Positions 12,327-25,743 of a DNA stretch of 64,000 bases are shown piece after piece (the first letter of the stretch is position 1; each line of letters begins with the position of its first letter). The DNA lies in contig CM055099.1 in the NCBI GenBank assembly GCA_029204225.1, positions 54,583,200-54,647,199 on the forward strand, read 5' to 3'. The notes beneath the pieces are model-generated. The model searched no databases. It had not been told where the DNA came from and worked only from the letters and a program-made list of their open reading frames with translations. This DNA comes from Diphasiastrum complanatum. Its lineage: Eukaryota > Streptophyta > Lycopodiopsida > Lycopodiales > Lycopodiaceae. The position numbers were made by a program, and so were the translations under genes.

Positions 12327-13330
12327 TGATGCCAATGCTAGTGTTGGGAAAAGTGGCATTTTGTAAGGAATGGAATCTGCTAAATTTGGAATATAGCAAT
12401 GCAATTTTGTCCTGCTAGCAACAATTTTGTGAGCTAACCATGATGTATATTGAATTTCAGGAACATGCTATTTGAAGCTTAGAAACCATAACAAAACCAC
12501 GATGAAAAAGCATGACAAAGACCAACCTGAATTAAAGCTATGAGATATTGGATGACAAATTATTTGAAAGTTTCTCATGTGTACTATCACCATTTCATGT
12601 ACCAATATTTTTATGATTGCGAAAGATGACCAGTCAAGTTATTGCAAAGTTTCATGTTCTCAGATTTATACATTTTGATTTAAAAGTTCTCATGTATTTG
12701 CAACCGAACGATCTTTGACAATATCTAATATTTCAACATGAAAGCCATAAAAAAAGCCAATATGAGTATGTCGAAAAGCATTTTTTTTTGGGTGGCTTTC
12801 AAACGCATTGCTGCACACATATCAAAATCAGTAGTTTGTCAAATGCGAACAAGTTTCCCTATGTGTGATGTGCTTGTTCGTGGCCGTTTCGCGAGAGGAG
12901 TCCAAGGATCCTACGAGAAATATGCCATTTAGATTCATATTTGCTTCATGATGGAACACATTCTTTGTTGAATTGAAGAATATAGATTGAAGGTTGGCAT
13001 ACCTCTATTATGGAAGACAATGGTTGCGATGTTCGTTGTGAAATTTGGAGATCCATGGGTTGTTATTTGTCAATATGCAATTGGTATTTAGATGCACAAG
13101 AATCTATATGAATAGCAGAATGTAATTTTCAATCATTGAAAGTTGCAAACCTGGAAATCAATTGTCGCAATGGTTGATGGATCAAAGCTCTCTTTCTCAA
13201 GGATTTTCAACAAACTATCAATCGAGTTCGGGCCATCGGTGAGGCGCACTCATGTTTCTGAGATGTGCCCCAAGTTGTCTGGCAAGACCGGTACTAATAG
13301 CATTCAACTTTGGTGGGTCATCCCTCTCCA
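12327..13330. other. Intergenic segment, unit 1
   Basis: No recognised gene. A short plus-strand open frame around 12738-12932 is partly conserved in units 2 and 3 (25229-25498, 36704-36973) but matches no family I know. It lies beyond the 3' end of the minus-strand Helitron. Confidence 0.4.
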
Positions 13331-15993
13331 CTAGGAAATAGCAATGTTATATCCGAAGTACAAATTTGTATAACATAATAGCCCTTCGTCTGAGTGGGCT
13401 TCGAAATGTTGAATAGCAGCTCTGTTTGTTTGTATTGAGCTTGGAATTAAAATTGCAAACAATTTGTAAAAATGTTTTAATAATCTTGAAAACACGAGAT
13501 AAATATCATGACGTTTTTGTAAGTCAAAAATGCTAATAACAAATATCATATAAAATGGACAAAAACAAAAGAAATACAATCGTGTACATTTGGCGTTGTT
13601 ATAAAGGAGCTCATTGTGTAACTGCTATGAAAGACGTTTTTGTATTTGCTTGGTTCAATGCCACATGCATTCAAGAGGAACATTTGTCGTGTTGAAGGAT
13701 AGATGCGTACATCATCAAGTTGCTCAAAGGTTGTAGCTTGTGATGTTTTTGTTTCTTCTTCTAATTTTCGAAATAGCTATGAAAGAATTCGAGATGGTTA
13801 ATCGTTGTGATTGAATAGAATGCCAAAATGCTAGCAATATATTTTTGGGGACATTGCATTTAATTGTATCTAATTTTACGCACCATGGATGGAGTAATTT
13901 TTATTTTTTTATTAGATGCATCAAGTTTTAGTGAAATCGAATCTATTTCTTTGGAACTTTTGGACCACACAAATCTTCGACTATTCCAGTTGCTCCACTG
14001 ACAACTCCATTTTGTATGTCTAAATTTGCAAGAATCACCACTTTTGCATTCTTGGCAATTTCTTCCAATTGGTGAAATGTACGATCTTCAAGCCACGATT
14101 TTAATTTGACATTGTCTGATGCATTTGTTTTCATGGGCACTTTAAGAATGTCATATTCTTGGAAGATTCTTTGCAATGCGTATTTGTTATATTTTTTCAC
14201 ACTGTCTTTGTGTGTGCATATGATTGTGACATCAAAGTTGATCATTTGCAATAGTTGGTTTTCTAAAATAATTGGTTCGATTTCTTGCATTGTTGGTTTT
14301 CTAAATTGTATTATGTTAAAAAATGATAGGTACAAGATGTCAGATGAATGTCTAATCGAATAACTCAAATGCATTCATTCCCATTATGTAGATGTCGAAA
14401 TGTGACATATGGAGCATAGAGTTTATGTTCATTGTCTACATATTGTTGGCAGTTGTGCATGATCACCTAAAGGGTGCATGATAAGGGTTGGATTTTATTT
14501 GATTTATTTGAAGCACAACAAGCTGTAATTTGTGTGCGGTCATCATGGACATTTCATCGATAACAATAAAGTCAGTGGCAAGTATTGTTCTGAAACACAT
14601 GTTAGTAGGCATTAAATTTCGTATATATATAAGCCATTTATAGAGATGGAAAACAATGTGCATTGTTGTTGCACGTTTGATGAGTCTTGATGCATCAACA
14701 CCAGTAGTAGCACAAAGCAATACAAATCTAATCGTTTTCTCAATTGAGAACGTGAGATACTTTATCACATGTGTTTTTCCACTTCCAGGTATACTTGAAA
14801 GCAGAAAAATACTTGAAGCTTTTGACATCAAAAGTGAGCAGATATTTTCTTGTTCAATTTTTAATGAGGTATTTTCAAAAGATTGAAATTTGGTTTTTGG
14901 TATCAATTGCCAAGGATGTCTCATTGTTGTCTGCTTGTTTGTATACAACTTGAAATAATGGGTCATGACAAAATGGTTTGTGTTGCAATAGAATGTTCAT
15001 GATTGTAGTTGTTCCTTATCTTGAAACATCTATTTATTTGTACAATCTAGCATAACATTCAATATCTTTTTTGTTTCGAATGATATCACGTAGTATGCAT
15101 TCCATGTAATATGATCCATCTGTGTTAACGAAGCTCAGAAGCTCTCTTTCTTTTCAGAATTCGCATCTTTCTAACAATATTTAGAAAATAATTCTTCAAT
15201 GTGTTTTGAAGAGATCTTTTCTTTTTGGTCACAATGAATTGATGCCAATAATTACAAACAATAAGTTTTGAGAACTTCAGGCCTATATGTGTAGATGTCG
15301 ATTGGACGCAATTGGATTGTGTTGTTTAAACTGACAAATTTACAATGCAAATCTAGTGGAGAGCTATCTATGTATTGGACTGCTTCACTTATCTTGATGA
15401 TACAGATTTGTAAACACATGAAGCTTATTTCTAGTAAAGGTCAAAACATACCTAGATTTCAATTTCAACACATTTTTGTCTGAATTATTCAATGCTATAA
15501 TTTTGGCATCAGATGCATTCATATTCAATGGTCTTATAGGTTTTGATTTCATTGCATATTTTAAAACATAGTATGACCAACTTGTGTTTGTAATACGTTG
15601 TAGATTCATATGTGCTTGCCATAGCAAAAGCACAATTTGATGATAGGGCACCACATTCCGATCTTTGTATCTAAGTCAAAAATATTTCCATCGTTCCGTT
15701 TTTGTGTCTAAGTCAGTGCATGTGATGATACACATGGTTCGAATGGGAATCCATATTTACAAATCCTTGGAGTTTTTGGGCTAGTTTTGATTGTGCAAGA
15801 TGATCGACGATGATGTATTTGTTTTTGTATAACAAGTTCGTGTAGTTGTTTTTGAGTGGGATCCAACGGAATTTCAAAACTTTTTTTGATAGATTCATAT
15901 TTGGGAGAATTAAATGCACTGATTTCATTTCCAATTCTTGTCACATCCTTTCTTTTGACCCATAACATGACATGAGCATGCACATAACCTCAG
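13331..15993 (-). pseudogene. Helitron Rep/helicase remnant, unit 1
   Basis: Minus-strand remains of a rolling-circle transposase. From the 5' side: HAHVMLW near 15960-15985, which fits the HUH metal-binding motif of Rep. Then PYHQIVLLLWQAHMNLQRI and YYVLKYAMK at about 15560-15655, the Rep tyrosine region. Then a 167-residue helicase frame (14463-14966) with Walker A IPGSGKTH, ATTGVDASRL and Walker B IVIDEMSMM. Then a PIF1 C-terminal block with ILANLDIQNGVVSGATG at 13943-14374. Frameshifts and stops separate the blocks. The 5' end is cut by the repeat junction at 15993/15994. Between 13331 and 13940 the reading is too decayed to interpret. Confidence 0.82.
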
Positions 15994-16769
15994 TTTCTTT
16001 TGAATGTACATGAGAGTTGGTTGATTTTTTCACTCAATAATGATGTTAGATGCTTGAACTTGGGACCAATGAAACTTTGGATGCCAAGCTAACCAACTCA
16101 ACCAACCCCCTTGGGTTATTACAATGGCAATATGAAGATAGAAAAATGTTTGCATTTCTCTAGCCTTGATGCTATTAGATGTACCATTGATATAGTAACT
16201 ATCTTGTCATGCTATCTTGTTTGCATTTCTCTTTTCATTTCTCTAGATTCGATGTTATTACATGTATCATTCTTATATTAGCTACCTTGTTTGTTACTGA
16301 CAATAAGAATGAGGGAAAGCAAAGTGCTAAAGGTGAAGAAGATATTGAATTACTGTCACCATATGTGTCTTGGTGCATCATCATGCAATTAGGGGAGCAT
16401 TATAAGAGACTATGGAAATTTTTTTTTTCTTGTATCAATATGTGAGACAAAAGGGACAATTAGTGTGTTCAATGAGAACTCCTAAATTATAGGAGCACAT
16501 GGTGGAAAAAATTAACATGGACCCAATATGGTGCACAATGAATGCGGACTTTGAGAAAAAGCTCCAACAAAAATATATACATTCTATGGCAACCTTGATT
16601 GCTTGCCTGCTTTAATGTGGGAGATGAGCATAAGTAGTAAGTTTAGAGAAGTAATCACGTCTTGTACAAAACTTGTAGAGTTCTAGCACACATAATCATA
16701 ATTGGTAAAATTTTGCAAATTTGTAGGATAAATATTAGAACGCTAAACCTCTTCCAACCACACTACACC

Positions 16770-16869
<100 letters not shown>

Positions 16870-17834
16870 CCCCAACTATGAAAGTGATTGTTGGTGTTTT
16901 TCCCCTCCAATGTTTTTTCTTCATGTACTTCCATCATAGTGATAACACATTAAAGAAAATTAGCATTTTGTGAAATGGAAACACATTAGTACCTCTAAAA
17001 TATCAAAACAAAGTGGAGCAAGCATCTCAGAGTGGAAATTTTTTGTTATTGATTCTTCATAACAGCACGCTAAACCGAGCTCACTCCAACTTTATATTCA
17101 AAAACAATTTTGAGTGACTTATAAAAATTTGAAACATACGAAATTGCAATTGCAAAGTAAATATAAATAGCAAAAAATCAAAAAAAAAAAAGAAAAAGGC
17201 AAAAGAACCGTATCATTTAAAAGGCACACGTCTAGGAAATGACAAACAAATAGAGCTTAGAAAATATTTCAATTTCTTTAGCATCAAAAAATATTTTTTC
17301 GAGATTGCAATCAAAGTCTATATAATGCAAAAGAAATTTGTTTTTACATTAGCTATGTCGATTATGATGATAGCAACATTGTTGCCATGCAAAAAATCAT
17401 CATGATGTGGAATATTTGATTGTTCAAATGTGGTGCTAATGATTCAACGTTAGATGTAAAGAAATCAACCTTCTGAATACAAGGGATTTCTATACATCCT
17501 TTTGAGAGCAATGAAAATGAATATTGCTTGTGTATAGAAGAACTCTATGCATAACCGCCCTAAAAGAGAGTAGCCCACAAAAACTGAGCTTTTTCTCGAT
17601 TTTAAGTTGTTGGCCAACACCTTGAATAGCTTGAGTGTGATAGAAGAGGACAAATCAAGCTCACATTTATTTTTAGAGGAGCATATTCAACATAGTGATG
17701 CCTTATAAGAACAAAATAAAATGGAAGCTTAAGAGCTTCTGTATGAATACAAAAAGTTGAACCACCTTACACAAACTCCTTAGGAATATAGATCAGACTA
17801 TGCTAGCTTGTTTTGCCTTTAGCAAACCTTTTCA

Positions 17835-18653
17835 TTGCAATATGGAAAAACAATTACAAGACCTCACATTTTCAACAAACAAACTCAAGGGGGTATATAC
17901 TTTAGTCATGCTTCTCGTATAGGTGATGTTACCATCATTTCTTCTACTGAGAGAACTCTGCAAAGGGATCCCTTAAAGGGACCTCTCTTTGCTTTGGCAC
18001 ATTATCGTGCATTGCGTGCTACTGCTACAACTTTTTTCTTTTGTTTATTTCCCTCGATTGTAGATGATACACATATTGTGGGTCATCTCAACTTTTTTGC
18101 ATTTTTCAGTGCAGCTTCTCTCTCTTGGGCTTATAATGAACATGTCTAAGTGAGTAGTTTGGTGTCCAACAGGCCTTCCAACAGATTTCTCCTTCCTTGT
18201 AGGGTTCATTAGTTCTGAGTATAGCATAAGGCACTTGGTGTTCCCATCGGTTCTCTTGGCTATGTCACTTCAATTATGCGGGATGCTCTGGATAGATTTA
18301 ATGCTCGTCATTCTGATATGTTGCCAAAGATTGGAAACTCTCAAGTTGCTTTTGGAATTCTCACTCAATACTTTGCCCAACGTCTTGGCTATCTTTTGCA
18401 TTGTGTTTCTCCTTCACCTGACGTATTATCATTACTTCGAGATTTTGATGATACTTTACTGGGCATATTTGGTCAACTTTTTGGGGCCAGACACCTTTGA
18501 CACTTGTGAAGGTAAGTTTTCTAAGCTACAAATTTTTCTTCTTGCTTGTTGTATCTATCGATAGCTTGCACTACTCCAGCTACTTTTCTAAGAAGTTGGG
18601 GTCTTGTTGGCTTTGCACTAGTTTCTAGGTTTCAACAAGATAACCAACCTCTT
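17835..18653 (+). pseudogene. LINE reverse transcriptase fragment, unit 2
   Basis: Same element as at 3735-5397. It keeps more of the upstream side: GDVTIISSTERTLQRDP leads into PLKGPLFAL and then FPSIVDDTHIV, the catalytic box. The thumb region follows in other frames. The reading stops abruptly at 18653, where an unrelated 1.6-kb segment replaces the rest of the gene. 16868-17834 probably holds more 5' LINE sequence but is too decayed to assign. Confidence 0.75.
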
Positions 18654-20271
18654 TGCAAGATTAGGCTAACTTATACAGACATCTTTGGACATAGAGTTAA
18701 GATTAAAGCTTTATTGCACTAATCCAATCCATATCAAAATGGTACTTGGTAACAATCGGTGAATCTTAATTTAATGTTTACCACTACTTCCTAATGAATA
18801 TCTCACAGCTCAATAACCCCAAAACTCCTCTAGTTCCAGATTACATCAAATACAAGATTTTTTTTCCTGAACCAATGCAACTGGCTGATTCCTTAAAAGA
18901 CTTATTCCTATCTTTTCTTCCCCCCTTATAAAAAGAAATTCCATAATTTTGATTTAGAAGTTCCCAGGAGACAACGTATCTGAAAGATTCGAAAAAGTCA
19001 GTAATGAGTATCCAATACTATTACAAACATGACTTTTTCCTCAGAATCATAGAATATCTTATTCTGAATGATAGAAATATTACCTCTCAATAATCAACTA
19101 TCAACTAGAGACTAACATTAGGATTCTGGAAATCTAAGTTCCGAGCCATATTCAAAAGTCTTATATGGAAGTACAATTTCATATAATTATAACAGTCCTT
19201 CAGAACAGAGTTCTACACTGGAAGAAATTATATGAATTTCAATCCAATTGTCATGTATTAAGAAAGTTCTAAAGAGTAGAGGTCTAATAAAATAGAGAAA
19301 TAGATTTAAGGGCTTCCATATTTTGTAATTAATGAGATACCATTAAGGGATCGATCTATATCTCATAATTCCCAAAATACCCTTAACAAAAACCAATGGA
19401 CTCTGTTAGTATTACCATTACAACAATCACTAGCCATCAGTCTACAAATGATTCTACCCAAGAAATCCCCTTTAGAATCACTGATGTCCCATACCACCAG
19501 CTTTTCCTCCAAGAATCCTCTGCATCCAGATCTGTTTTGCCCAAAAAGTCAAAAAAGACGATTCGGCTATCCTATACCCAGATATAGGATCAAATTCACA
19601 AGCAATTCCAGGAGATAATCCTAACAATTGAAATCTCTCATGCTTCTTTAGTGTTACTCAAAGAATACCATTTCACATTGTATCCATCATGGACAAAACA
19701 TAATGATCATCCCAGTACAATAGAATGTATCACTAATCCAAAAGAAACATAGATTTCAACAAAAACCGAATATCATATTGTCCTAGATATCCAATATCTA
19801 TTCCATAATCGGTACAAATAACTTAATTCTTTTAACAAGTTAGAACTCTCTTGGTTGTTACAATCATAATACAGAAATACTCTATAACTGAAAAAAATCC
19901 AAATTACTAGATTCCTGTATGGAACACCTTCCATCTACTTTACTTTGCAAGATCCAAATCTAATTGCAAAACAGAGATGGTTCCATAAATGGATTATCAG
20001 TCTTGCCACTACTTTTCCCTTAGAATCCTTGAATTCTCAAAATTCTAATTCACACTGGGGAAAAGAAATCCAAATTACCAGAGGCAGTCTTCTTAAATAG
20101 TTCCCAATTTTATTCTCACTTGCAATTAGTTATACTTCAGGAATTGAAAGTAAATTAAATAATTGGATCATTTAGACCAACAATCATCTATATATCAGAC
20201 TTCCGCTCTTTTTCCCGCTTCCAAAAATGGTTCTGGTTAACAAAGCCCCAAATTTGTACTGGGAAAAAGTA
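18654..20271. other. Replacement segment of unknown origin, unit 2
   Basis: 1618 bp that stand where unit 1 has 3475 bp containing the LINE 3' end and Sm D2 copy A. Very AT-rich, with one short plus-strand open frame at 19396-19587 and scattered decayed frames around it. I see no clear terminal repeats or target-site duplication. I do not recognise the source; a fragment of a reverse-transcribing element is possible but unsupported. Confidence 0.7.
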
Positions 20272-23136
20272 CTTTTATGGCTGGCTTGTTCACAAAAATG
20301 GCATGCATGATCAACAAGTCGTCATTTATGGCCCATTTTCACAAGTTATCAATGAACTTATTTGGCACAGTCATTTCATTCCTAGTTTTGGTTGTGAGAG
20401 TAGAAACATGAAGTTAACATGATTCCTTGTTCAGGCCTTTGCAACACCATGCTTTTGTTTCTGCTTAATGCTTATAAATGCATTTACGCAGCTCTTGGTA
20501 GTGATTTTCATGTAAATGTTGATACATGTACTCGAGCTTTCAAGAATACAAAGAGGCCTCAATGAGAGCAATTCACATGTTGGAAGAGCATTCAAGTTGG
20601 TTTTATGTGTTGATATCTTCTATTATGCAACTTAAAAAATTGTCAATGTTTGTGACTATCCAATGCTCGTATAAAAAATAAGATGTTCATGCTATGGCCA
20701 GCTTCATTTCTGCAACAATCATTCCTAACAACCTATTGCATAATAGCAAGCTACGATAGCACACAAGTTTCAGGTCATTTTTTTGTTACTCTAGACCTAG
20801 GTTAGTCTTTTACAAGTGTATGCTGTAAATAGTGTTGACTCAATATTATTAGTAGTGTGATTAAATAAACAATGTCATGTTCGGATTAACTGCTATGAAG
20901 TATGTTCTGTTGTTGAAATCATCATTAAGAGAGTCAAATCATTTTAAAGTGGTAGCATTTGTCAATCAATGTGTTATTGGTTATTATCTATGTTATAATA
21001 GCATCCAAAAGGTGGATTCTTGTGATTACATGTTGCCAAGCCTATAATTTTTGTCCATTGTATTCTAATTCATTAAGAGGGTGCAAAGCTATGTAAATGT
21101 TGAAAATTAGGCTAAAACTTGAATGAATTTACTATTTTGGGTTCTAATTTTACATAGAGGTTAGTATTTCGAGTGGTATCTAATGAGGCCCTTGAAAAAA
21201 CATACAAGTTTTCTATACTTTATTTTGTAGTGTTGCAACTTCAGCAAAAAAACACTTTTTGGAACTCAACCACCAAATTCCAAATCGAATTGTTTATTTG
21301 CTTTCCATAAACCTTCATTCCAATTGATCTTCCTTAGGCAGTTTCCTTAGATCTTTCTGAGATGAACTAACAAATTCTGTTGCCTTTCACCACACGAAGA
21401 ACACAAGAGGAAAACCTCATCATTAGTGGAGAAAAAAGGCTAAACATTACTAGCATCACAAAGAATTGTGCGAGAAACCATTCTAAAAATATGTGCCATT
21501 ATAATCACAAAATGTAGCTTGAGCTGATAGTTGGCAAGGGGAAGGACTTTGGTCCAATAATGAGCTACGATTTTAGAAGTAGTACAAAGTAGTACAAGGC
21601 AAGACCTTGCAAAACAAAGGAGCGCAACTACACAGACATATGGATCTTCAAAGTGATATAGCAAGTATGCTTATCACGTTAATATTGATGCCTGAGTATG
21701 TTGTAGTAATATATAAGCAATATTGTTGGTAGTTGGTTGGGTTTAAGAATACAAGCAAGACCTTGTAAAATAGAATAACAACAGAGACACATAGACATGT
21801 TGATCATCCAGTCATCATGTTGATCATCAAGTCATCTAGACATACTAACAGAATAACAACAAACACATATAGACATGTTGATCCTCACAATGATGCAAAA
21901 AAAATAACAAAATGAGAACAAACGTACATAGACATGTTGATCCTCAAAGTCATGCATAAGACATTAAACATATGCAAAAAAAAATGTACAATCTGGAACT
22001 TGGCCGTCGCGTTTCATATTGAGCTTTTCTTTTGGTTGATTTTTAAACTATTCAATGGAGAAATGCAACTATAACTGTTGTTGATTTGGAGATTGATCTG
22101 ACTCAAAAGCAGATAAAACTTTAGTCCAGGAGCATACATAACAAAAATGTTTAGCAGGGAAGCTAGAAACAAGATACTAGAAAAAAGATTCGTGTCGAGG
22201 TTTGTAATTTTCATAGGAGCAATTGTCATGGAGGATAGTCATATCCGGTCCTCCCCAACTTATGCAATACTTCTTTCATAGATGTGTCAAACGTCTTCCA
22301 GTTATTTCTCTGTCAAACATTTCGAGTTTTGTATATAAAAGTATATGGAAACCGTAAACCTTTTGTCCAAAATATTAAAAGAAAAAGGATATCTATAATC
22401 TTGTCAACATCCTGGTCTAGTCTATTTTAGTATGAACCAATACTAGATCGAACCTCACCTATGCTATCTTGGAATGTGTGAGACAGAAGAATTCTTAAAC
22501 TCTGCAAAAAGAAAACTTTTTTTCACTAGTACAAACTGCATCTAGATATTCAATAGGAGATATTACATTCATATGCGAAGGAGTTCAATTAAAAACTAGA
22601 GTCATATTTTGATGTGGTTGTTTTAGAGACTTATACAAACAAAGGGTTTAAAAACACCAAACAACCACAAGCGACTTAATTGCTCTGAAACTTATAAGTT
22701 TAATCACGAAGTGGGAATTTGAACAGATGGATAGGAGAAGATTAGACTTCAATACTTAATTGATGTCTTCCAACTACAGCTACTTTTACCAACTTTTAAA
22801 CAGACTGCAAAGTTACACATGCCTAAGAATGAAGCTAGCTTGTCTCTAGCACTAGCAATTTGCTAGGCTTGTACCAGCTCGGATCATATAAGACCTTCAC
22901 AAAACTGGGGAAGAAAAGAACATTTCGTTCTACTAAAACGTCAACCAACTGCTAACACAACAATCAACTTATCATACAAGCACTATAGACTAGATATCTA
23001 CAAGAAATCAAGAGAGCTCTATTTGTTAAGGTGATTGACCAAAATGTTTTATATGGTGTCATGACAAGGCAGAATGTGGCCAAAATCCACTGATCCCTGA
23101 TCACAATGACAACATATTGGAAACACTTTTCTTCTA
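20272..23136. other. Non-coding shared segment, unit 2
   Basis: Counterpart of 7913-10516. It contains about 230 bp at 22287-22515 missing from unit 1 and the recurring ACATAGACATGTTGATC motif at 21784-21960. No gene seen. Confidence 0.55.
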
Positions 23137-23550
23137 GGGTTTGTACCTACAGTACAATAAGTCAGATAAAAATCTCATATACTTCATTGTAACCCAGAAA
23201 AAGATGAGGCTATGTAGAACCTGTTTGCAGCAGTATGACAATAATCTTGTTTTCATTCCAAGTTTCCCAAATTTACCGGCAGCAAGGAGTGGGTTATAAA
23301 TTGAAGTTTTACAAAAGACTGCAATCACATCTTAATTTTCTCGGGTTTGTACCTACAGTACAAAAGTCAGATAAAAATCTCATATGCTTCATTGCAACCC
23401 AAAAAAGGACGAGGCTATGTAGATCCTATCTGCAGCAGTATGACAACGATCTTGTTTTGATTCCAAGTTTTCCAAATTTACCGGCAGCAAGAATTGGGTC
23501 GTAAATTGAAATTTTACAGAAGACTTGAATCACAACTTACTTTTTGAGGC
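23137..23550. repeat. 206-bp tandem duplication in the Sm D2 3' region, unit 2
   Basis: Copies start at 23137 and 23343, the same 206-bp spacing as in unit 1. Confidence 0.85.
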
Positions 23551-23583
23551 TCTATAGTTTTACTCGTAATCTCGATACTCAGG

Positions 23584-24712
23584 TTACTTAGGATTCCGAA
23601 GAACAATAATAACAGAGTCACCACGAAGAAACATTTTGCTGATAAATCTATCTTTATTTACTGGTTTTGCCTTCTTCTTGCCTTTTCCTGTTTTTGGTAC
23701 CTGGCAACACCCAATATGTTGCAATTAATAAACGATTGGAAGTAATCATACAATACAATGTCCTTAACAGCATATAGTTGAATACTATGTAACAAGCTCC
23801 ATTTCAAATTGAAACAAGTTACATTATTCTTTCTGGTAAACAAACCAAATAACTTCAACAAACGAAGAGGGGATCAAACCTCGGTCCACATTTCCTTGAC
23901 ATTTTCCAGTACCATGTTGCAGTGCCTATCAAAGGCCTTCACTCGCCCTAAAAGCTTCCGATTATTTCGGCAATTGATCAAAACCTAAAGTGAAATACAA
24001 CCAGCTTGTTAGACCTTGTACTGATTCGAATGTAGGATGTGTTAAGCAAAATACAAGGATAGTACTACCCAACTTACGAGGAAATCCTACATCAAGCCAG
24101 TCTGGTAAAGGTAGCTGCAGTATGGTTCTCAAATACCAGAAGCACTTCATGGTAAACAATAACACCAATAACTTCTGAACTTAAATATTTCTCCAAGTTT
24201 TGCATTTTCTGACTTTATCAATCTCCTTAGCAATCATCCGTGGCTAGGTAAGCTCTCTTTCATTCCAAATTTTGTGCCTTAAATTCAAAACCGATACCCA
24301 TTTGTATGCAAACCCACCTGTGTGTTGTTCTTAACACTCATTGTCAGAACAGAAAGTGGTCCAGTGCTGAATTCGTCTGCTTCTGTCTTTTCCTGATTCT
24401 AACACGTACAACAGAAAAATTTTTTATTTACGTTTAGGGTTCAGGGAACGGCTGGTTATTAAATATGCAAGAGACATTCATTCATTCATTCATTTGGTGC
24501 CAAAAATACATCAAAATCTTCATATATATAAAACAATAACATATATATGCAACAATCTTCAGTGAATAAAACATTTGACAGATGATACCAGTGTAATACG
24601 GTGACCAAAATTATAGCCAGATGTTCCTATATGTATTGGCTAATGTCGTAGATTCTGCTTATGAACTGTAAGAAAGATGCATAGGTATACTTACTAGTGT
24701 ATCCTCCTCCAT
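23584..24712 (-). CDS. SmD2: Small nuclear ribonucleoprotein Sm D2, copy C
   Basis: Minus-strand Sm D2 gene of unit 2. Coding exons: 24695-24712, 24318-24392, 23880-23984 and 23584-23700. The predicted 104-residue protein equals copies B and D. The exon 2 donor reads GTGGGT where copies A and B have GTGCGT; both keep the GT. Intron 2 differs slightly in length from copy B. The Sm1 and Sm2 blocks are complete and no stop is seen. Confidence 0.94.
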
Positions 24713-24944
24713 GGGGTTTACTCCAGTCTCCACTGCAGATGGCAGCAGAGCAAGAGCAAAAGCAAAAGCAACGTCCGTGAAGAAGGGAGTATATATGAAA
24801 AACAACAAAGACTTATATAAAGCATATACATTTTCACTCGTTCTTTTAGGGTTTGTTTGTTCAAGCATATTGTGGTGAATGACCTGATTTTGATGTTTAT
24901 TAACACAAACCCTAGTGCTACCCTAAATCTTAAACCCTAAACCT
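24713..24944 (-). promoter_or_regulatory. Promoter of Sm D2 copy C
   Basis: TATA box at about 24812-24821, telo-box at 24846-24854 and further AAACCCTA motifs at 24907-24915 and 24930-24943, matching copy B. Confidence 0.65.
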
Positions 24945-25743
24945 TGATGCCAATGCTAGTGCTGGGAAAAGTGGCATTCTGTAAGGAATGGAATCTGCAA
25001 AATCTGGAAAATACAATTGTGTCCCGCTAACAACAATTTTGTGAGCTAACCATGATGAATATTGAATTTGAGGAACATGCTATTTGAAGCGTAGAAACCA
25101 TAACAAAACCACGATGAAAAAGCATGACAAAGACCAACCTGAATTAAAGCTATGAGATATTGGATGACAAATTATTTGAAAGTTTCTCATGTGTACTATC
25201 ACCATTTCATGTACCAATATTTTTATGATTGCGAAGGATGACCAGTCAAGTTATTGCAAAGTTTCATGTTCTTAGATTTATACATTTTGATTTAATGTTC
25301 TCATGTATTTGCAACCGAACGATCTTTGAAACGTATGTCGAAAAGCATCTTTTTTGGGTGGCTTTCAAACGCATTGCTGCACACATATCAAAATCGATAG
25401 TTTGTCAAATGCGAACCAGTTTCCCTATGTGTGATGTGCTTGTTTCTGGCCGTTTCGCGAGAGGAGTCCAAGGATCCTACGAGAAATATGCCATTTAGAT
25501 TAATAGTTGCTTCATGATGGAACACATTCTTTGTTGAATTGAAGAATATAGATTGAAGGTTGGCATACCTCTATTATGGAAGACAATGGTTGCGATGTTC
25601 GTTGTGAAATTTGGAGATCCATGGGCTGTTATTTGTCAATATGCAATTGGTATTTAGATGCATGCACAAGAATCTATATGAATAGCAGAATGTAATTTTC
25701 AATCATTGAAAGTTGCAAACCTGGGAATGAATTGTCGCAATGG
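24945..25743. other. Intergenic segment, unit 2, ending at a deletion scar
   Basis: No recognised gene. At 25743/25744 the sequence jumps over about 1.16 kb that is present at 37221-38384 in unit 3 and about 13165-14350 in unit 1. The lost piece held the helicase C-terminal part. Confidence 0.6.

Larger units (their letters stand above)
2794..15993. repeat. Tandem unit 1 (13.2 kb)
   Basis: First of three direct repeats. The left end begins at TTTCTTTTGAATGTACATG, found again at 15994 and 27402. It ends inside a Helitron Rep gene just upstream of the HAH motif. Unit 1 has the LINE 3' end and an extra Sm D2 gene (4438-7912) that units 2 and 3 lack. It lacks 1023 bp found in unit 2 at 16928-17950 and about 230 bp found at 22287-22515. 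Its last 1.3 kb are nearly identical to the end of unit 2. Confidence 0.93.

Noticed and set aside
19396-19587. Short plus-strand frame in the replacement segment, considered as part of an old reverse-transcribing virus
   Set aside because: No protease, RT or movement-protein motif could be recognised, so the origin stays open.
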